Origin: Adiantum capillus-veneris
Lineage: Eukaryota; Streptophyta; Polypodiopsida; Polypodiales; Pteridaceae
Length of the DNA stretch: 64,000 bases
Direction: 5' to 3'
Assembly: GCA_014529385.2 (NCBI GenBank)
Contig: CM043959.1
Span: forward strand, 88,562,029 to 88,626,028
In this document: positions 44,613 through 56,508 of the stretch, one piece after another
Position numbering within the stretch: position 1 is the first letter of the stretch
How the letters are laid out: each line of letters begins with the position of its first letter
The notes under the pieces: model-generated
Told to the model about the DNA's origin: nothing
Database searches by the model: none
The model's input: only the letters and a program-made list of their open reading frames with translations
Made by a program: the position numbers and the translations under genes

Positions 44613-44643
<31 letters not shown>
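44581..44643 (+). repeat. GA/G-rich microsatellite
   Basis: (GA)n with runs of eight to ten G, at the junction between the - strand locus and the 3'-truncated Gypsy element. Confidence 0.95.
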
Positions 44644-44654
44644 ATTATAGTACT

Positions 44655-45860
44655 CGGTGAAGATTGAGGTCTCCCAAGGCCAGCTCATCTGCATGCCCTT
44701 CTTGAAGCAAGACTGCTCCAAGGCAATCACCACAAGCATCACATTGGACCTCAAATGGCTTTGAGAGATCTAGAAGCATGAGGACTAATTGAGAGGTAAT
44801 CTTCTCTTTGAGCTTGTCGAAATAATTTTTCTTCTTAGAAGTCCATGAATACTTGAAATTCTTCTTTGTTAAGTCATGTAATGGTCATGCTACATGAGAA
44901 AATTTAGCTATGAAGCGTCTATACTATGCACCACATACCAATAAAGCTTCTTAGCTCATGTAGATTCCTTGGATTAGGCCATTTTCTTTTATTACCTCTA
45001 ATTTCAATGGATCCATACGGATACCAACTTGAGAGATAATATGACCTAAGTATTGAATCTCTTGAAGAAAAAATTCTCTTTTCTTGTGGTTGAGAAAAAG
45101 CTTGTTCTCCCTCAATGCTTGAAAAATCACTTGGAGATGTTGCTTGTGTTCCTCCAAGGACTTGGAGTAGATGATGATATCATCAAAGAACACTCCGATG
45201 AGCTTGCAGCAGGGTCTAAATATTTTCTCCATCAAATAATTGAATGTGGAAGGTGCATTGGTCGAGCCAAAATGCATGACTAGATATCCATAAAGACCAA
45301 ACGTTGTACGAAACGCGGTCTTTAGGATATCTTCATCCACTATCATTATTTGATGATAGCCACTTTTAAGGTCAATCCTAATGAAGTAGGTAGAGCCTTG
45401 TAGCTTATCAAATAGATCTTCTACTCAAGGCACGTGAAATCTATTTTTGATAGTGATATGGTTTAGTGTTCGATAATCCACACACATACGGTATGTACCA
45501 TCTTTCTTTTGCACTAAAAGAACTGGAGAACAAAAGGGAGAAGAGCTAGGCCTCACCATCCCTTTGTCTACCAATTCTTGTACTTGCCTCATGATCTCCT
45601 CTTGTTGAGCTTGGGAAACTCGATAAGGAGGCTTGTTAGGCAGTGAGCTTCCTGGTAGGAGCTCAATTCAATGGTCATCATCCCCTTGTTTTGGAGGCAA
45701 GTCCATAGGGATATCATTGATGAAAACATCTTGGAATCCATTTAGAAAAGTAGACAAGTCTAAATATTCTTGATTCCTACCATTTTCATTTGATAAACCA
45801 TTAGCGTCATTAGTGGATTCTTTGAAAAAAATCATGTACATAGAAATCAAGCTTCTCATT
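44655..45860 (-). pseudogene. G1 reverse transcriptase and RNase H start
   Basis: Motifs in order: FINDIPMDLPPKQG and [16 protein letters not shown] (45660-45710), [76 protein letters not shown] (catalytic FFDD, about 45160-45190), HIISQVGIRMDP, and near 44740 QCDA/NVMLVVIALEQSCF of RNase H. Stops stand at 45666, 45426 and 44951. Truncated at 44655. Confidence 0.88.
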
Positions 45861-45882
45861 GAATTATCAAAAGCCGGTGAGT

Positions 45883-46250
45883 TTACAGGTGGTATAGTAC
45901 GACCAAACTCATTACTATATACATGTTCTTTCCCCTGTAGCCGAAGTAGATTCTCCTTTCAGGGAACTTCATATTGGTAGCCATGCGATCAAACCATGGC
46001 ACCCCTAGGATAGTATCCTCATGTTGGAGAGGAGAGATGAAAAAGTCTTCTTTGTCAACATAGATTTGGACATGAAGCCTCAACTTCCCAATCAAGGGAG
46101 TAACGGAGTCTTGCTGTCCCTTGAAAGCTATGTCAACTGTTACAATATCTCCCATCTCAAAAGCTTGAATGCCCAACTTAGTGGCCAACTCCATTGATAT
46201 GAAGTTGCGATTAGAGCCAGGGTCAAAGAGCCAGGGTCAAACAAGATAAA
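45883..46250 (-). pseudogene. G1 protease
   Basis: The reading LFDPGS near 46225 is the active-site position (usually DTG or DSG); here the middle residue is Pro. A 14-bp tandem duplication (AGAGCCAGGGTCAA, 46215-46242) disrupts the site. Downstream MELATKLGIQAFEMGD and TILGVPWFDRM are the flap and ILG motifs. Confidence 0.78.
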
Positions 46251-46264
46251 GGAATCATGCTCCC

Positions 46265-47687
46265 TTACCTTTCCCTAAGCATAGGAGAGAGATGATCCTT
46301 TGCAATGAGAATCCTCTTTTGGAGCTTCGATGGTGGAAGCCCTAGGAGTCTCATTGCGAGCAGTTTTCTTGGGGTAAGAACGATAGCCATGTCCTTGCTC
46401 CCCACACTTAAAACACTTATGGTCCTTGAAAAAAGCTTCAAGATCTTCATAAGAGAGTTTGTTTTTACCTTTGTAAACTCCCTTATCCTTGGACCTATTG
46501 TTGTTGTTGTTGTTGTTGTTGTTGTAGGAAGTGCCTTGGGAAGAATTTTGGACATTGGTTTTCTCCTTTGCATCATTTTTGTCTTTGTTTTCCATGGGTT
46601 TGACATTCCGTCTAGCCCCTTGTTGGAAATCGATGCATGAAGCAACCATGGTGCGGTGGTTTACTTTGGTGATAGAGCTAGGCTGTTGAGAGTTGACAAA
46701 CTCGACCATTTCTTCAGGTAATCTCGACAAAGTCTAGCTTTTGGAAGACAGTAGGCTTGAGATGTAAATCCTAAAATTTATCCACATATTTGTGAATAGA
46801 TTCATGTGAGAGAAGCTTCAAACTGCGCCATTCGATAAGTACTTTGTGCTTTCCATCGCTTGCAAGGAATTGATTCATGATGGAAACTTGTAGAGTTTTC
46901 CATGTCTTTGGGGCTTCACCGTTGCCACAAAGGCTAGCCCACCATTGACACGCCGATTTCTGGAAGTGCATAGCTACATGGTTCAGCTTGGAGAACTCTG
47001 TGAAGCCCTTGTCTCCAAAGGCCGCATCAAATTGTTGGATGAAGGCCAATACTTTGTCGGTGGCACCAATGGTGCCATCATAGGTGAGAAAAGAGACACT
47101 CTTTCCTGCCTCTTTGAACTTCTTGAGCTTTTCTAATCTTCGCCATTCAGGGTATTGCGATGTCCTCCCCTCTTGTATTCTCTAGGAGAATAGCAATAGC
47201 TTTCCTTGAGACAGGAGGAAGGTGAAGAAGAAGGAGAAGTGGGTGACCTCTTTCTTGACCTTTTCTTTCTTTGTTTCCTCTCTTCCCTTCTGGAGTGACG
47301 AGGATAAGGACTCTCTGTTGACCATTTCCTCACGGGAGGAGTTCGCGATTTTCTAGACCGCCGTCCTCGTGGAGCCACATCTTCAGAGGAACTGAGGGAT
47401 TCATTACTTTCTTGTTCCTTGGATTCCTCCTCTCGTAAGGGAGAGAGTCTTCTTTTGGGGGTCTCATCAAGAGACCTCCTAAGCTCTCTCCCCTCTTAGA
47501 GAGGAAGGGAGATCCCATAAGCACGAAGTTGTTGAGTAACTTTGGCTTGCAAAGTACGGTTGCCCATAGCTTGATGCAACGTAGTAACAAGAAAATTGAT
47601 AAACATGGGGGCATCATCATTAGCACCTTCATGCACAAAATCAAAGTTATCAATGTTCATTCTACTCTCTTGGTTATTGTCTTCCAT
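46265..47687 (-). pseudogene. G1 gag (- strand copy)
   Basis: Starts at ATG 47687 (MEDNNQESRMNIDNFDFVHE). A basic, Arg/Ser-rich segment follows (47133-47378, KQRKKRSRKRSPTS), then the capsid core 47049-46771 (FIQQFDAAFGDKGF, SACQWWASL, SIMNQFLA). 46730-46265 carries a poly-Asn run and a zinc knuckle CFKCGEQGHGYRSY in which the last Cys is Tyr. Several frameshifts separate the parts. Confidence 0.88.
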
Positions 47688-48101
47688 GTTAATTATACTT
47701 ATGTGTTTACTTAGTGCATCCTTTGGCAATTCAAAACCTTAGTTTCTACCCCTCTTAGCCTTTGAAAATAAGCACTTAAGTATCTACACCCACGGCTCGA
47801 ATTGGTTAATTATAGAGAGTAGTGGGGTGGGTCTAGCATAGCAGAATTGCCGAGGGATAGCTCCTTTCGAACTTCTTATGGCTCAATAATGGCAAAGCCA
47901 TAGGCAAGTCTAAAAAGATCCCATTATTAAGACCAAACCTCCTGAGGTGTGGACCATATCCCACATAGTGGGCTCAACAAAACCAATAATAGATCCCAGT
48001 CTCACTTACCCTAATATAATAAACAAAATCAACCATTAATAGGCTACTTAAGGACCTCTCTTCTTAAGCAAGAAAAGAGAAACCAAATTCTTTGATACCA
48101 A

Positions 48102-49497
48102 TGTAATGAAAATGGCCTATGAACTTTGAGAATAGCGGAATCAAGAGAATTAGAGTGAGCATTTTTGTGAGATTACTTTTAGAACATAGAGGGTGAACTT
48201 AATTTAATGTAGCAACATAAACATAGTACTTCATTAGCTTGGCATAAACAATACTTTTGCAAGAGAGAGAGTATCAAAGAACATGACAATAGTTGAAGAC
48301 CGAATTTACTTGGAGCCGGTCCCCCCTCCAAAATGTGTTTGTATTATAGATTCTCCCATCAAGAGAGACTTGATACAATACAATCTTTGTGTTCCTTGTT
48401 ACCTAGGTGATGCAATGAAGATGGAAAGCTTTATACATCACAAGCATAACATAAACTTTGCAAAAAGCATTAATATCCCAAGCCTCGGTCCCAAGGCCTC
48501 AAACACCTTCGAAGATGGAGAGAGCTAGCGGGGAATGAGGGTAGGGAAGAGGAAGAAGAATCATCCATAGAAGAAAGAAATAGTTTCTCACTTATCATCA
48601 CTCTACTTGCTTAGCATAGCATAATAGCATAGTAATGAAGATGAAGAAGATGGCAAGCTTAAGCATTGAATCATGGCTCTTGGTTGGATTTGCATTCAAT
48701 AGCCAAGAGTGTTGGTGTAGGCTCTCCACTTCTCCACAAGCTTAGAGAAGGATATGGAGCTCGTGCACTTTGCACTTCACACAATGAGAGAATGAGTATA
48801 CCCCCCTCTCATGCTTGCCCCCCCCCCCCCCCCTCTCTCTTGTATTATTTAATTATTTCATTTGGACATGTGTCCTCTTTTTTCTCTTTGAGAGAAAGAA
48901 CTTAATTATTTATATTTATGCATCTAAATTCTCATTGGACCCCTTTAAAACCTATCCAATAGGATTCAAGCACATCATGAGGACCACATGTGGAGGATCA
49001 TTTGGACATTTGTCTTTTATGCTTCTTAAGTATCATGTTTGAATTGAACACTTAAAGCATGGAAACAGTTTATGCCTCTTGAGAGTTTATTTTGAATCCA
49101 ACACTTCAAGAACTTTAGTCATTTAATCATGAGAAGCACCTCAAGTTTGAGCAAGGTTCCCACAAACACTTTAAGCACTTTAGTTAGCAAGTCGACAAGC
49201 ACCTCATGCTTGGGTAGGGTTCCACCTCAAGGTCAGTCCTAGCTTGCCTAAGGTCAAAGAACTTTTTAATGCTAACTTTTGGAGGTCTTAAATGAAGTTA
49301 ACCCTAAGGTCTTTAAGCTCCATTAGATAGCATTTCTCTTTAACATACCATCTCTCATTTGGACCACTTTAACCTTGGCCCCATGTTGAGACACATCCAT
49401 ATATTCTAACCCTTGTTCCCGTTTATTCTCCCACATTAACTAACCAGTTTAATATGAGAAAATCATTTGGGTTGGTTCGATATTAGATTTTATGACA
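48102..49497 (-). repeat. 5' LTR of G1, - strand copy (1,396 bp)
   Basis: On the - strand it starts TGTCATAAAATC at 49497 and ends GGCCATTTTCATTACA at 48102. Beyond it lies TTGGTATCAAAGA (48101-48089), a degenerate primer-binding site. Includes a C-run (48818-48833) and a short CT tract. Confidence 0.85.
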
Positions 49498-49507
49498 TAA
49501 CCACTTG

Positions 49508-49938
49508 CCCCTCAAGGCTCGGTATGAGCTTGAGGCTATTTGTCTATTTCTTGGTGTCATTCTAATACAATCACTCACAATTGTGAGTTTCGAGAAAAAT
49601 AGAGGCTCTTATATTGTTAGGCATACACGTGATATGAAGTCTGGATAGATTGAATTTTATCTCGGGGCGTTCACCTCTTAGGCATGTAAGTTGCAGGATT
49701 ATATAGGGGTTTTTAAATTGATTTTCGAGAAAAAATTATAAGTTTTTGAAGAAAAAGGGGTCATTTTATTACCTTAAGCATGTAAGTAAAGGTATTTTTT
49801 TAATACCCTTTGAACGCACGTTATATGAATAGTTTCTTAAAGGTGCACCCCCTTAGAATTTTATCTTTTTTTTTTCCAAAACTCAAGTCACCAGAAGATA
49901 TAAAAATCAGCCTCAAGCTCAAGCCGAGCCTTGAGGGG
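49508..49938. mobile_element. MITE-like element 3, 431 bp
   Basis: Left CCCCTCAAGGCTCGGTATGA...GAGGCT (49508-49537) and right end reverse complement CCCCTCAAGGCTCGGCTTGA...GAGGCT (49909-49938) agree at about 28 of 30 bases. No open frame. It lies 10 bp outside the G1 LTR. A clear target duplication was not found. Confidence 0.82.
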
Positions 49939-50059
49939 TAAAGGGCTACATCCGAGCTTAGTTACAAGCACCTAGTAGCTTACTATTGCAAACAACCTAA
50001 ATCCTTTACAAAGCAGAGCTCGACTGTAAGGCGAGGGTTTCCCTAAGCCAATCATCCAA

Positions 50060-51225
50060 GCTATGTCTTTTACTTACCACTTATATTATCTCTACTTACC
50101 ACATATATTATCTCCTTGCTTTCTTGAACAATCTCAGAGAAGCTAGCTACAGAGAGGTCACTATCAAAGACACGACAGTTCTTGGCCTTCCAGATATTAC
50201 TGAAGAAACAATATCTAAAAATTTGAGTACAAATTAGAAGTGCAGAATTTCTAAACTGATTGCAAACAAGGCACAAATCCCTCTTGAAAAACCCTATCTT
50301 CCATGTCCTCTGTATCCATTTGCACAAATTTCATACAAGGCCTCTGATAGCCGGGCATTCCAAGAAAAGGTGACCGAGGTCTTTGCTAGCCAATCTACAC
50401 CACGCTTGAATCTTGACGCCTGTCGGCAAGACCCCCCATAGTACCTTCCACATAAATATCTTCATAAATTGAGGCCGATGTGGATCACATATGTTCTTCG
50501 TGATCTCTACCCATTGAGCCTCTGACCATTGCATCTTCCACTGTTTGTTTGAAGGGGAGAACCAATCAGCTTCATGAATTAACACTTGGTAGATGCCCTT
50601 AGTGTGGGGTTTAGAGAATCGGCTACTCATGGGCCATTTCCAAGCTCTCCACTCAAAAGTAGATTCATAGATCGGAATCAAAACACGATATAGGCCTTCC
50701 ACAACCTATTGACAAGTATCTTCTCAATTACATTGAGTTGAAACTGAGAAACCATCTGGTCAGAGGATTTACAACACTTGCTATTTCTATCCCAAAAGTG
50801 GCACATCTGTTGGAGTCCTTTATTGTTCATTCTTCTTGCAATTTCTTTCCAATAAGGGTTCAAGATAACCCCAACAACTTTAGGTAGCTAGGGGGACCAA
50901 TGCAAGATGGAGTTCTGGAAGTATCTGGTTAATTCACCCCATTCATTAAATAGGAGCTCAGATTGGCTATCGGCACCCATAGTGTGTACAAGCTGATAGA
51001 GGTGCAGCCCAAAGCCCTGTGATTTCTTGACATCCTCAATGAAATATCACACAATCCTACCATAAGCCTTATCCTAATATAGCTAAAGGAGAATGCACTC
51101 TTGCTTCGTGAAGGCAACGTACTCAATACCAACCATTGATGTCAAGATGTTGTCGTATATTGACCTTCCTTTGATAAACCCGGTGCTCGTTGCATTCTGC
51201 GCCTCCCTTGCGTCCTGCATCTTGC
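50060..51225 (-). pseudogene. LINE-type reverse transcriptase fragment with zf-RVT tail
   Basis: Upstream end: TGFIKGRSIYDNILT (about 51150-51195) and, after frame damage, DKAYGRIVWYF, which are RT motifs of plant L1-type LINEs. 50863-50678 contains NPYWKEIARRMNNKG. 50702-50331 contains the C-terminal zf-RVT block: FMWKVLWGVLPTGVKIQAWC and LGHLFLECPAIRG. Several stops intervene and the 5' part of RT is missing: a (GA)n tract begins at 51230. The catalytic FADD box was not seen. Confidence 0.83.
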
Positions 51226-51226
51226 T

Positions 51227-51229
<3 letters not shown>

Positions 51230-51294
<65 letters not shown>
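51230..51294 (+). repeat. (GA)n microsatellite
   Basis: About 32 uninterrupted GA units beside the truncated LINE. Confidence 0.98.
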
Positions 51295-51295
<1 letters not shown>

Positions 51296-52209
51296 CCCTG
51301 CAACCCTTGCCCGACTTTTTTTGCATCTTCCGTGCTCGGTACGTTCAGTTTGGCATCGCGTCATCCCCTGCACACTCCTTTGTACCTCGCGATCGCCGTC
51401 ATGTGCTCTTGGCGTTTTGCTGCCCTCCATGCGGTGCCCCGCAACCTGCGTCCACCCTTTGTGCTTGTGAGCTATGCCCCATCCCTTCTCGCTCGCTCGT
51501 GTGCAATGGAGGGAGAGAGACATAGAGCATGCGTCCGCTCTGTGCCTCCTGCATCACCCTCCCCTCACCATGACTTTGTGGCCTCGACCTCCCCACTTTC
51601 CTACCCTCCTCTTCTGCAGCATTGCTTGGCTGCTTTTGGATCTGCATGCCACATCTCCCCCCACAATTATCCTATTCACCCTACCTTATCACTGCACTCA
51701 TATCCCCCTCGTGACGATCATAGGGCTGTGCTTTGCCTTCTCCTGTTGCCTGCGATGCCTGAGCATCTTCCCCTACGACGGCTGTCCGTATTGCACTCCT
51801 CCTCAGCCACGTTTCCCTCACAATCCACAACTCCTCTTCCCTGCGACACCTGTGCATATATTTCTCTCCTCCTCAGATACCTTCCCCTAGTGGCCTACCT
51901 CATAATCATGTCCTAACTATTGGCTCTGCTCAATCGCCGCCATGCATGCTCTCTCAAATAGGCGTATTCACCTCAACAAAGACACAGAACCAATTGCTTC
52001 ATTATATTTAGACAAATTACATGCTAAGCGTAGATCTCATTTGTCAAAAAGGAATAAAGATTAGAAAATCACGAACAGATCCAACCAAAAGGGTATTTTA
52101 GGAATTTTGAAATTGGAGGGGTGTTTCTGAAATTTTCACAAACCAAAAGGGTATTTTGGTTTGGTAACAAGAGAGAGAAATTTCTATGGCATGCACTGCC
52201 TGCCTCCCT
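51295..52209. other. Unassigned region, C-rich on the + strand
   Basis: Richer in C and G than its neighbours, with long open frames on both strands (for example 51332-51916 +) but no motif or codon pattern that supports a gene. It may be decayed gene or element sequence. Confidence 0.35.
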
Positions 52210-52538
52210 CCACGTGGAAAGATCTTTTCTTTCTTTAAAGATTACTTATGATCCAAACTTATTTTTTTCTTTTTCCCAAAGTGAAATATCTTGTGAGATT
52301 CCCTTCAATGAGACATGCGTACAAACCTACCTAGGTAAAACTTGTGAAATTATACGCACATCCTATATATAATCCACGTGGAAAGATCTTTTCTTTCTTT
52401 AAAGATTACTTATGATCCAAACTTATTTTTTTCTTTTTCTCAAAGTGAAGTATCTTGTGAGATTCCTTTCAATGAGACATGCGTACAGACCTACCTAGGT
52501 AAAACTTGTGAAATTATGTGCACATCCTATATATAATG
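52210..52538 (+). repeat. Tandem duplication, 2 x about 164 bp
   Basis: CCACGTGGAAAGATCTTTTC... at 52210 repeats from 52374 with a few differences. It carries a G-box-like CCACGTGG at each start. Confidence 0.93.
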
Positions 52539-52539
52539 G

Positions 52540-53110
52540 TTCTAATATTTTTTTGAGGTTCAATATTTTTGGCTTCTGAAACAAGTCTTAGAGAGGGAGA
52601 GACTTTTATTTCTTGTGCTGATTGGACATAAAAGCAATGAAACCTTCTTTTATTTTTAGTTTGTCAATAATTCGGTTCATTTCAAAACCTTAAAGAACTC
52701 CACTTCCTTTTCATTGATCTACCTACTCGGTCTACGCTGTTGTATTAAGCCGCATCTAGAGAGATCTCGTTCTCCGCCCAACAAAGATGTAAAATAGTCC
52801 CTCTCTCTCCTCTCTCTTCCGCCACGTGCGCTGCCCTTTGTGCCCCGTGGGCTTTGCCAAGCCCTGCGTGCAAAGCCATGGTTAGCAGCCCCCGCACAGG
52901 ACCTTCTCCAACTCTGCATAGGACGTCTCCCCTGCAGTCGCTTTCTCTGCATGGCCGACATGCCCTCATGCAGGGCTTGTTCACATCCCTATGATGTCTC
53001 GTGCTTACGACCTCTCCAGCTTGTGATCTCTCCGGCCTCGACCATGTTGGTGCACGCTCTGGCCCCACCTCCTCGAAAGTTTTCCGCCTCAGTCCCTTAG
53101 CTATACCCGC

Positions 53111-53112
<2 letters not shown>
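52540..53112. other. Unassigned region
   Basis: No gene recognised. The part from 52740 is CG-rich relative to the rest and has open frames on both strands without motifs. Confidence 0.35.

Positions 53113-53168
<56 letters not shown>
53113..53168 (+). repeat. (GA)n microsatellite
   Basis: About 28 GA units. Confidence 0.98.
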
Positions 53169-53170
<2 letters not shown>

Positions 53171-53521
53171 CTGCGCACATCATTCTCGATGTAGACCACT
53201 GCCACCACCGTCCCTTAGTGTAGACCCAAAAATCTGTCTCTCGTGTGCGTGCGCGCACACACATGCCATGCAAACCATTCGCTTCAGAAGAAAATGACTT
53301 CAAAATCTTCCTCACCCATGCCATCAAGCACAACAAACGCAATCAGGGTCCTGATGTGGATTTGTTGCTCTAGATGCAATGCCCCTCCGCTGTTCACGTT
53401 ACCACCTGCCTTACAACCATCCAAGGGAATAGAAAGTTCGGCCTGCAACTTGGAGATCTTCCACATCAGTTTTGCCATCAATTTAGACGTGCAGAAGTTC
53501 AGCGCTGCCCTCGTGCCTTGC

Positions 53522-53523
<2 letters not shown>
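53169..53523. other. Unassigned stretch between two GA tracts
   Basis: No gene recognised. The - strand reading contains MGEEDFEVIFF and similar, without a family. Confidence 0.3.
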
Positions 53524-53596
<73 letters not shown>

Positions 53597-53601
53597 AGAG
53601 G
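53524..53601 (+). repeat. (GA)n microsatellite
   Basis: About 32 GA units followed by GGGAGA variants. Confidence 0.97.
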
Positions 53602-53977
53602 AGAACATCTTGTACACCTCGCTTTACCCTGATCTTGTTGTATCACAGTCCCGCACACAGACACACTCCTTGCCCTGTTGAACGCACTGCAAGAGACACC
53701 ATTGTGGTCTCTTTGACCCGAATAAGTTTCTCGCACGTTCATCGCCGTCATTGTCAAGAGACGACAGCTCGAACAAGAAGGAGAAGGGGAAGCGAGAGAA
53801 TTCGTCTCTTTGTGAGTGAGAATTGGACACATGTCTTTTTAAATTGCATATCAAAATAGAGCTTGATTGTGGAGACCCTCCCCTGCCACGTGCCGCTCAA
53901 TACTTTTAGCAATTGCATGCCTTTTTTTTCTCCAAAACCATGAGAGCATCTACGTGAGATACCTTTTAATGCAACCC
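53602..53977. other. Unassigned stretch
   Basis: No gene or repeat recognised. Confidence 0.3.
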
Positions 53978-54752
53978 AAAACTAAAATTGGGGACGCCTA
54001 CTATGAAACTCAACCTAAACCACTAAGCTATATGCTTGCGCTCGTCCTTGAGTTCCCTTTGAGCCTTAAAAGAAAGGAACCCCCCCCCCCCCCCCCCCTT
54101 CCCCCCCCCCCCCCCCCCCCCCCCCCCAACCCTTGCCTTTTCCTTTTCTTCCCTCCCCCCAAACTAAGTAATTAATGACTTCTAAAAAAGTCGTTTTGGC
54201 TCCCTACTCATTTTGAATGGCAATGTGAGCCTTGCATCTTGTTTTCTAAGCATAGGATATTTAGTCTTCAATATATCTCATGCAATTTTGTGATACCTTA
54301 AACCACAACCTCAATGAATTTAATGGAAAACTATAACAACATCGATGAGAAGTTGGCTGACACGAAAGCCTTTGAAGAGGCGCCACAGCTCCATAGAAGT
54401 ATGGGAAGGTTGACATTGTGTAGGACCAAACAGGACACAAGATGCAGATCAAGAAAAACATAGATGCTCTATAGAAGTGCCCTCCCCCCCCAAACTAAAA
54501 TTGGGGACGCCTACTATGAAACTCAACCTAAAGCACTAGGTTATATGCCTGTGCTCGTCCTTGAGTTCCCTTTGAGCCATAAAAAAAAGGATACAACCCA
54601 AAACACACACCCCCCCCTCCCCTCCTGCTTTTTTTTCCCCACCCTTGCCTTTTCCTTTTCTCCCTCCCCCCCCCCCCCCAAACTAATTAATTAACACCCC
54701 CCCCTCCCCTCCTGCTTTTTTTTCCCCACCCTTGCCTTTTCCTTTTCTTCCC

Positions 54753-54788
<36 letters not shown>

Positions 54789-55105
54789 AACTAATTAATT
54801 AATGACTTCAGAAAAAGTCGTTTTGGCTCCGTACTCATTTTGAATGGCAATGTGAGCCTTGCATCTTGTTTTCTAAGCATAGGATATTTAGTCTTCAACA
54901 TATCTCATGCAATTTTGTGATACCTTAAACCACAACCTCAATGAATTTAATGGAAAACTATAACAACATCGATGAGCAGTTGGCTAACACGAAAGCCTTT
55001 GAAGAGACGCCACAGCTCCATAGGAGTATGGGAAGGTTGACATTGTGTAGGACCAAACAGGGCACAAGATGCAGATCAAGAAATACATAGATGCTCTATA
55101 GAAGC
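53978..55105 (+). repeat. Tandem duplication of about 514 bp with poly-C tracts
   Basis: AAACTAAAATTGGGGACGCC... at 53978 repeats from 54492 and both copies end with CATAGATGCTCTATAGAAG. Each contains long C-runs: 54080-54098 and 54101-54127 in the first; 54666-54679 and 54754-54786 in the second. The second also has an internal duplication of about 90 bp (CTCCTGCTTTTTTTTCCCC repeated). The non-C parts are nearly identical. Confidence 0.93.
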
Positions 55106-55118
55106 GCCCCCCCCCCCC
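55106..55118 (+). repeat. Poly-C tract
   Basis: C-run after the second copy of the 514-bp unit. Confidence 0.9.
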
Positions 55119-55557
55119 GCCCCCGCCTCTCTCTCTCTGTGCGTATTGCACATGCGATATCCACCTCTATCTCTCTATCCCTCCTGCACGTTCGCACTCA
55201 AACAGAACATCTTTGTCTGTCTCTACACCAAAAACTCAATTGATTTCCTATTGAGATTCCAAGGAATCTCTTGTTGTTGTCACCATTTATCGCCATCGCT
55301 CCCTTTGCGTCTACCTTCACTACGCAATGCCGGCCTTTGGTGCTAGAGGCCACCCACTGCTCATCTCGCCACTCAGGCTCTTCTGCTTCATCTCGCCTCC
55401 AGTAGAGAGTGCATATTTACCGATCTACTGATCCTCGTGCCTTTTGTGACCAAGGACCACCATCAGAGCTTTGATTTTATGTATAGTGGGACCACTCAAC
55501 AATTGTACACATGGCCATTCGTGGAATTTTTGATAGATTGCAAAGTATCTCACTGGC

Positions 55558-55560
<3 letters not shown>
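55119..55560. other. Unassigned stretch
   Basis: No gene recognised. Confidence 0.3.

Positions 55561-55617
<57 letters not shown>
55561..55617 (+). repeat. (CA)n microsatellite
   Basis: About 28 CA units. Confidence 0.98.
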
Positions 55618-55619
<2 letters not shown>

Positions 55620-55674
55620 TGGCCCTTCTTCCCCCTTTCCTCCCTGCCCTCCACACAATCATCAAGCCCTACAG

Positions 55675-56467
55675 TGTCATAAAATATAATATTTAACTTT
55701 ACCAAATGATTTTCTCATATTAAACTGATCATTTAATATGTGAAGATAAAAGGGAAACAAGAGTTAGGATATAGATATGTGCTTCTAAACCTATCTCAAC
55801 AGGGGACCAAAAGGAGAAATGGTTGCATCTCAATAGGGGTCCAAAAGGAGATGGTCTACCAAAGAGCAATGTGCAATAAGTGCTTCTAGATTTACCTCAG
55901 CAAGGGACCAAGAGGAGAGATGGTTACATCTCATAGGGGTCCAAAAGGAGATAGTCTATCAAAGAGCTTCGTGCATCTAATGGAGCTTAAAAGGATTTAG
56001 GGTTAGCTTCATTAAAGACCTCCAAAAGTTAGTGTTAAAAAGTCCTTTAACCTTAGGTAAGCTAGGGCTGACCTTGAGGTGGGAATCCTACCCAAGCATG
56101 AGGTACTTTTTATCGGCTTGCTAACTAAAGTGCTTAAACCTTGCCCAAGCTTGAGGTGATTCTCATGCTTAAATGACTAAGGTTCTTGAAGGGTTCAATT
56201 CAAAGATAAACTCTCAAGAGGCATAAACGGTTTCCATGCTTAATTGACTAAGCTATTGAAGTGTTCAATTCAAACAAAATGACTTAAGAAGCATAAAAGA
56301 CGCATGTCAAAATCCTCCATATGTGGCCCTCATGATGTGCTTGAATCCTATTGGATAGGCTTTAAAGGGGTCCAATGAGAATTTAGATGCATAAAAATAA
56401 ATAATTAACTTATTTCTCTCAAAGAGGAAAAAGAGGACACATGTCCAAATGAAATAATTATATAATA

Positions 56468-56508
<41 letters not shown>

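Larger units (their letters stand above)
44655..49497 (-). mobile_element. Gypsy element G1, - strand copy, 3'-truncated
   Basis: 5' LTR (49497-48102), leader, gag, protease, RT and the start of RNase H, ending at about 44655 beside a G-rich microsatellite. Integrase and a 3' LTR are missing. The leader and gag match the + strand copy at 55675-58028 closely. Confidence 0.9.

Noticed and set aside
44371-44754. Short frames with Arg/Gly/Glu or Ser/Leu/Pro repeats
   Set aside because: They come from the GA/G microsatellite.
51332-51916. A 194-codon + strand open frame
   Set aside because: It overlaps equally long open frames on both strands in C-rich sequence, with no motif and no splice or start context.
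53284-53859. Long open frames with (RE)n or (LS)n peptides
   Set aside because: They are read through GA/CT microsatellites, which lack stops in these frames.
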